Assembly (NCBI GenBank): GCA_964457685.1
Contig: CAYWFS010000047.1
Span: forward strand, 1 to 10,986
Source: UMGS1696 sp964457685
Lineage (GTDB): Bacteria > Bacillota > Clostridia > Oscillospirales > CAG-272
Length of the DNA stretch: 10,986 bases
Direction: 5' to 3'
The position numbers and the translations under genes are program-made. The notes under the pieces are model-generated. The model had not been told where the DNA came from, ran no database searches, and saw only the letters and a list, made by a program, of their open reading frames with translations. Of the stretch, positions 8,838 to 10,986 are shown one piece after another (the first letter of the stretch is position 1; each line of letters opens with the position of its first letter).

Positions 8838-8930
8838 AAAGTCGGGAAGTATCGTGTGTGATGTGACCCCGAAGGTTAGATTTTTGGTCTGACTTTGGGG
8901 TCGGTTCACGAAACGGTCTTCCCGATTTTT
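8836..8930 (+). terminator. Long nested hairpin/terminator ending the activase operon
   Basis: The outer arms AAAAAGTCGGGAAG (8836-8849) and CTTCCCGATTTTT (8918-8930) pair over 13 bp with one bulged G, and the 3' arm ends in T5. Inside them CGTG (8853-8856) pairs with CACG (8907-8910). Further in, ACCCCGAAGGTTAGA (8866-8880) pairs with TCTGACTTTGGGGT (8888-8901), with one bulge and two G-T pairs, around a TTTTTGG loop. The hairpin overlaps the last two bases of the stop codon. It is much longer than a normal intrinsic terminator and lies 24 nt before the endonuclease start codon, so it may also act as an attenuator for that gene. Confidence 0.7.
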
Positions 8931-8942
8931 GTGGTTATGTTG

Positions 8943-8949
8943 AAAGGAG
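8943..8949 (+). promoter_or_regulatory. Ribosome binding site fixing the endonuclease start
   Basis: AAAGGAG lies 5 nt before ATG 8955. The frame is open further upstream to a TTG at 8895, but that codon is inside the terminator hairpin and has no Shine-Dalgarno site, so 8955 is the supported start. Confidence 0.85.
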
Positions 8950-8954
8950 AAAAA

Positions 8955-9746
8955 ATGAATCCCGGAGAATTATTTGAAATTCAATGTTACGAATACTTAA
9001 AGAAGAATTATAAAAGCGAAGAGACGGATTTTCTGCATTACGGAGGTATGAATTCCACAAAATCCGATATTGCCGCTGTTAAAAACGGTAAACCTGTATT
9101 TTATATAGAAGCTAAGGAAGCTTTGGCACAATCGGGACAGTTTGTGTTGTTACCTGACGAAAAAAGAGAAGAATTTGTCTTTTCGTCACTCAACCATAGC
9201 GAACCGAACGAAATGACAAATATAATTATCGACTATATGAACCGTCATTTCAAGCACTTTGATAACGCAGGAACGGCAGGTCAAGCATTGGAAATAGATT
9301 CCGGTGTTTTTTCGGATTGGATAGTAAACTACTATAAGAAAAAAGGTGTCAAATATGTTATAAGCCGCAATGAAGATTACGTTATTCTCCCGATACGCAG
9401 ATTTAAGGAGTATTTTGAGATAAGTGCAAAATATCGTATAAAGAAAAGCGGTTCGGGAAAGCCTGCAAAAAAAGATATTCCCGATATAGAGGCACTTATC
9501 AAAAAATATTATTCTGCGGCACGATTTTCTCAAAAAGATAAGAAGCTTTTTGCATGGATATCCGAGGATATTAACAAGGATAGATTTGTTTTGGGAAGAT
9601 ACACATATTTTCTTTCCGAGAGGGATTCCGGCAGTTACGAGGTACGGAGACTGTCAAATACATATAATATGAATGTCATCTTTTCCGTCAAACTTATAAA
9701 ATCACAGGATAAAAAGGATTTGACGGAATTCAAATCGGAGCTTTAA
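8955..9746 (+). CDS. HhaI-like type II restriction endonuclease (predicted GCGC target)
   Basis: A 263-aa protein, close to the ~258 aa of R.HhaI. A PD-(D/E)xK nuclease core is visible: Ser-Asp at 37-38, then FYIEAKEA (49-56), giving Asp38, Glu52 and Lys54 as likely metal-binding/catalytic residues, followed by SGQFVLLP (60-67). From memory of R.HhaI, the FYIEAK and CGQFVLIP stretches, a YRIKKSGS segment (here 160-167) and a LSNT-N-x-N-VIFS ending (here 233-244) are shared, so the assignment is family-level and fairly strong. It would cut unmethylated GCGC, the site protected by the facing methyltransferase. It is more A+T-rich than the upstream genes (AT-ending codons, many Lys/Ile/Tyr), suggesting acquisition. 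It converges on the opposite-strand small gene with 4 bp of overlap (TTAA). No promoter is evident in the 24 nt after the terminator. Confidence 0.85.
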   Translation: MNPGELFEIQCYEYLKKNYKSEETDFLHYGGMNSTKSDIAAVKNGKPVFYIEAKEALAQSGQFVLLPDEKREEFVFSSLNHSEPNEMTNIIIDYMNRHFKHFDNAGTAGQALEIDSGVFSDWIVNYYKKKGVKYVISRNEDYVILPIRRFKEYFEISAKYRIKKSGSGKPAKKDIPDIEALIKKYYSAARFSQKDKKLFAWISEDINKDRFVLGRYTYFLSERDSGSYEVRRLSNTYNMNVIFSVKLIKSQDKKDLTEFKSEL

Positions 9747-10039
9747 GATAAGATTTCATTACAGAAGCTGACATAGCATTTTATAGCATATCTGAACGTA
9801 TTCATGTAATATTTGCCGAAAGGGAAGTGGGCATTGGGATACTTTTTCATTTCGTCGTTCAATCCCATATTTGAGAATAAATACATAAGACGTTCGCAAC
9901 GGTCTGTTTTGTATTGTGCGTCAAGGTCACAGTCTTCTATCTCTCTTTCGATTTTTTTGAGCCTTGAAACAATATCGCTTTGAACTTTTCGTTTTACATT
10001 GTTTTGAAGTAGCCAGTTTCTGAACTCGACTTCATTCAT
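9743..10039 (-). CDS. Small unrecognised protein translationally coupled to the methyltransferase
   Basis: A 98-aa protein that I do not recognise by name. It is helical and charged: EFRNWLLQN near the start, then SDIVSRLKKIEREIEDCDLD, then YYMNTFRYAIKCYVSF near the end. The pattern of a short helix, an amphipathic Arg/Lys/Glu helix and a final aromatic helix recalls the SAM-like core-binding domain of tyrosine recombinases, so DNA binding is possible but unproven. The start at 10039 is preferred: its ATG overlaps the methyltransferase TGA as ATGA, and TTGAGG (10047-10052) lies 7 nt upstream. The ATG at 10045, two codons earlier, is only 1 nt from that site. Overlap with the methyltransferase implies co-expression and a role in the restriction-modification module, for instance as a specificity, control or nuclease accessory subunit. 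It has no nuclease or methylase motif. The reading frame is intact. Confidence 0.7.
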   Translation of the reverse strand: MNEVEFRNWLLQNNVKRKVQSDIVSRLKKIEREIEDCDLDAQYKTDRCERLMYLFSNMGLNDEMKKYPNAHFPFGKYYMNTFRYAIKCYVSFCNEILS

Positions 10040-10986
10040 TTGCATACCTCAAGTGCTTTTCCTATCTCAATGCCGATGTATTGCAGAACATCTATGACCA
10101 CGGAATTACCGAACTGCTTGTATGCCTGGGTTGCTTTTTTGCTTATTTTATATGAGTCGGGATAACCCATAAGCCTTGCACATTCTCTGGGGTGAAGTCT
10201 TCTCGGTCTGCCGTTTACGAGATAACCTCCGGTTTTTGCGAATACTCCTCCTCCGTAAGCCGAAAAAGTAATAGCGATACCCTTTGTACTGTATATACGC
10301 TCTCCCTGACCGCCTTTGTTGACTATCCCCAAACGAATGGATTTGTTGCTGTAAGTGTCATCTTTAACGCCGTTATAATAGGTGTCGGTACGTTTTACAT
10401 ATAAATGCTCCGTAAGTGCGGTGTCTTCCAAAAGAAAATCTTCAACGTGTTTTGTGAGCTGTATCGGCTTCGGAAACATAAAATTTTCGGCGGAAATATC
10501 TTTTCTGAAGCATACCATGTAAATTCTTTCTCTTTTTTGAGGTATACCGTAGTCAACGGAGTTCAGCACACGCTGGTTGAACGAATATCCGAGTTCTTCC
10601 ATGGTGGCTTTTACAACAGCAAGGGTTTTTCCGTTGTCGTGTGTGGCAAAGTTCTTGACATTTTCCATGAAGACGATTTTCGGCTTTTTGGCTTTGATTA
10701 TGCGTGCAACATCAAAAAACAAGGTTCCTCTGCTGTCTTCAAATCCGCGCTGTTTTCCGCTTATCGAAAATGCCTGACACGGAAATCCGGCACACAGTAT
10801 ATCGTGGTCGGGGATAGTTGTTTCGTCAACTTTGGTTATGTCTCCGTCGGGGGTGTCTCCGAAGTTTTCAAGGTAAACCTCTTGTGCGGCGGGGTCCCAT
10901 TCGTTTGAATACACACATTCAGCCCCAAGGGATTCAAGTGCAAGTCTGAAACCTCCGAGTCCCGCAAATAAATCTATAAATTTCAG
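10036..10986 (-). CDS. HhaI-like DNA (cytosine-5-)-methyltransferase, 5' end cut by the window edge
   Basis: 316 residues are visible, running off the window at the N-terminus. M.HhaI is 327 aa and the alignment offset is 11, so only about 11 residues are missing. The visible part begins LKFIDLFAGLGGF (motif I, SAM binding), so the GTG at 10914 is internal and not the start. The other motifs are AGFPCQAFS with catalytic Cys70 (equivalent to Cys81 of M.HhaI), FMENVKNF (motif VI), QKRERIYMV (motif VIII), RRLHPRECARLMGYPDSY (motif IX) and QFGNSVV (motif X). The target-recognition region before motif IX (GIVNKGGQGERIYSTKGIAI, then FSAYGGGVFAKTGGYLVNG) is almost the M.HhaI sequence as I recall it. 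It should therefore methylate the inner cytosine of GCGC. All catalytic motifs are intact. It shares an ATGA overlap with the downstream 98-aa gene and faces the endonuclease gene. Confidence 0.93.
   Translation of the reverse strand: MKFIDLFAGLGGFRLALESLGAECVYSNEWDPAAQEVYLENFGDTPDGDITKVDETTIPDHDILCAGFPCQAFSISGKQRGFEDSRGTLFFDVARIIKAKKPKIVFMENVKNFATHDNGKTLAVVKATMEELGYSFNQRVLNSVDYGIPQKRERIYMVCFRKDISAENFMFPKPIQLTKHVEDFLLEDTALTEHLYVKRTDTYYNGVKDDTYSNKSIRLGIVNKGGQGERIYSTKGIAITFSAYGGGVFAKTGGYLVNGRPRRLHPRECARLMGYPDSYKISKKATQAYKQFGNSVVIDVLQYIGIEIGKALEVCK

Noticed and set aside
8895..8954. Upstream TTG start extending the endonuclease by 20 residues
   Set aside because: The TTG is inside the terminator hairpin with no Shine-Dalgarno site. 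The ATG at 8955 has AAAGGAG at 5 nt and gives a length close to R.HhaI.
10405..10908. 167-codon + strand frame opposite the methyltransferase
   Set aside because: A shadow of the conserved methyltransferase frame, with no start signal or family match.
10036..10914. Methyltransferase starting at the GTG at 10914
   Set aside because: The SAM-binding motif I (FIDLFAGLGGF) is encoded upstream in the same frame to the window edge, so 10914 is internal and the gene is partial.

Overview
The window looks like a chromosomal stretch of an anaerobic, gut-type Clostridia bacterium (Bacillota), most likely in the Oscillospirales/Ruminococcaceae range. The reasons are a Clostridia-style sliding clamp next to a RemB-type DUF370 protein, a BadF/HgdC-type ATPase with a partner 2-hydroxyacyl-CoA dehydratase-like protein, A/G-rich Shine-Dalgarno sites (AAAGGAG type) and intermediate G+C. 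A run of exactly 100 N (4211-4310) marks a scaffold join, so the left (1-4210) and right (4311-10986) parts are linked by assembly rather than by continuous sequence.

Left part, all on +: an intracellular GH123/DUF4091-like glycosidase (127-1776), the DNA polymerase III beta clamp dnaN (1842-3083), a remB/DUF370 gene overlapping it by one base (3083-3334), and a small secreted protein of unknown role (3424-4176), closed by a clear intrinsic terminator (4182-4207). No terminator is visible between these genes, so read-through is plausible.

Middle: after the gap come two adjacent palindromes of repeat-like appearance (4341-4387). A good sigma-A-type promoter (4444-4473) with an inverted repeat just behind its -10 box follows. 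It leads into a two-gene operon: a 997-aa protein with two tandem ASKHA (BadF/BadG/BcrA/BcrD) ATPase domains plus a DUF2229 region (4549-7542), and a 416-aa COG3581-like, cysteine-containing partner (7587-8837). Together they make up the roughly 1,400-aa activase/dehydratase-like protein that many Clostridia encode as one chain. A radical or low-potential electron-transfer role is likely from the family, but the substrate is unknown.

Right end: a more A+T-rich restriction-modification module. A HhaI-like endonuclease (8955-9746, +) converges on a HhaI-like C5-cytosine methyltransferase (10036 to the window edge, -). The methyltransferase is followed, through an ATGA overlap, by a 98-aa unrecognised small protein (9743-10039, -). 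The two facing stop codons share the bases TTAA. The endonuclease sits right behind a 95-nt nested hairpin/terminator with almost no space for its own promoter. The inferred target is GCGC, and I find only one GCGC in the whole window, inside the methyltransferase gene.

I see no CRISPR array, tRNA, rRNA, transposase or defence system beyond the restriction-modification module. The parts least explained by known families are the small protein coupled to the methyltransferase and the odd expression layout of that module.
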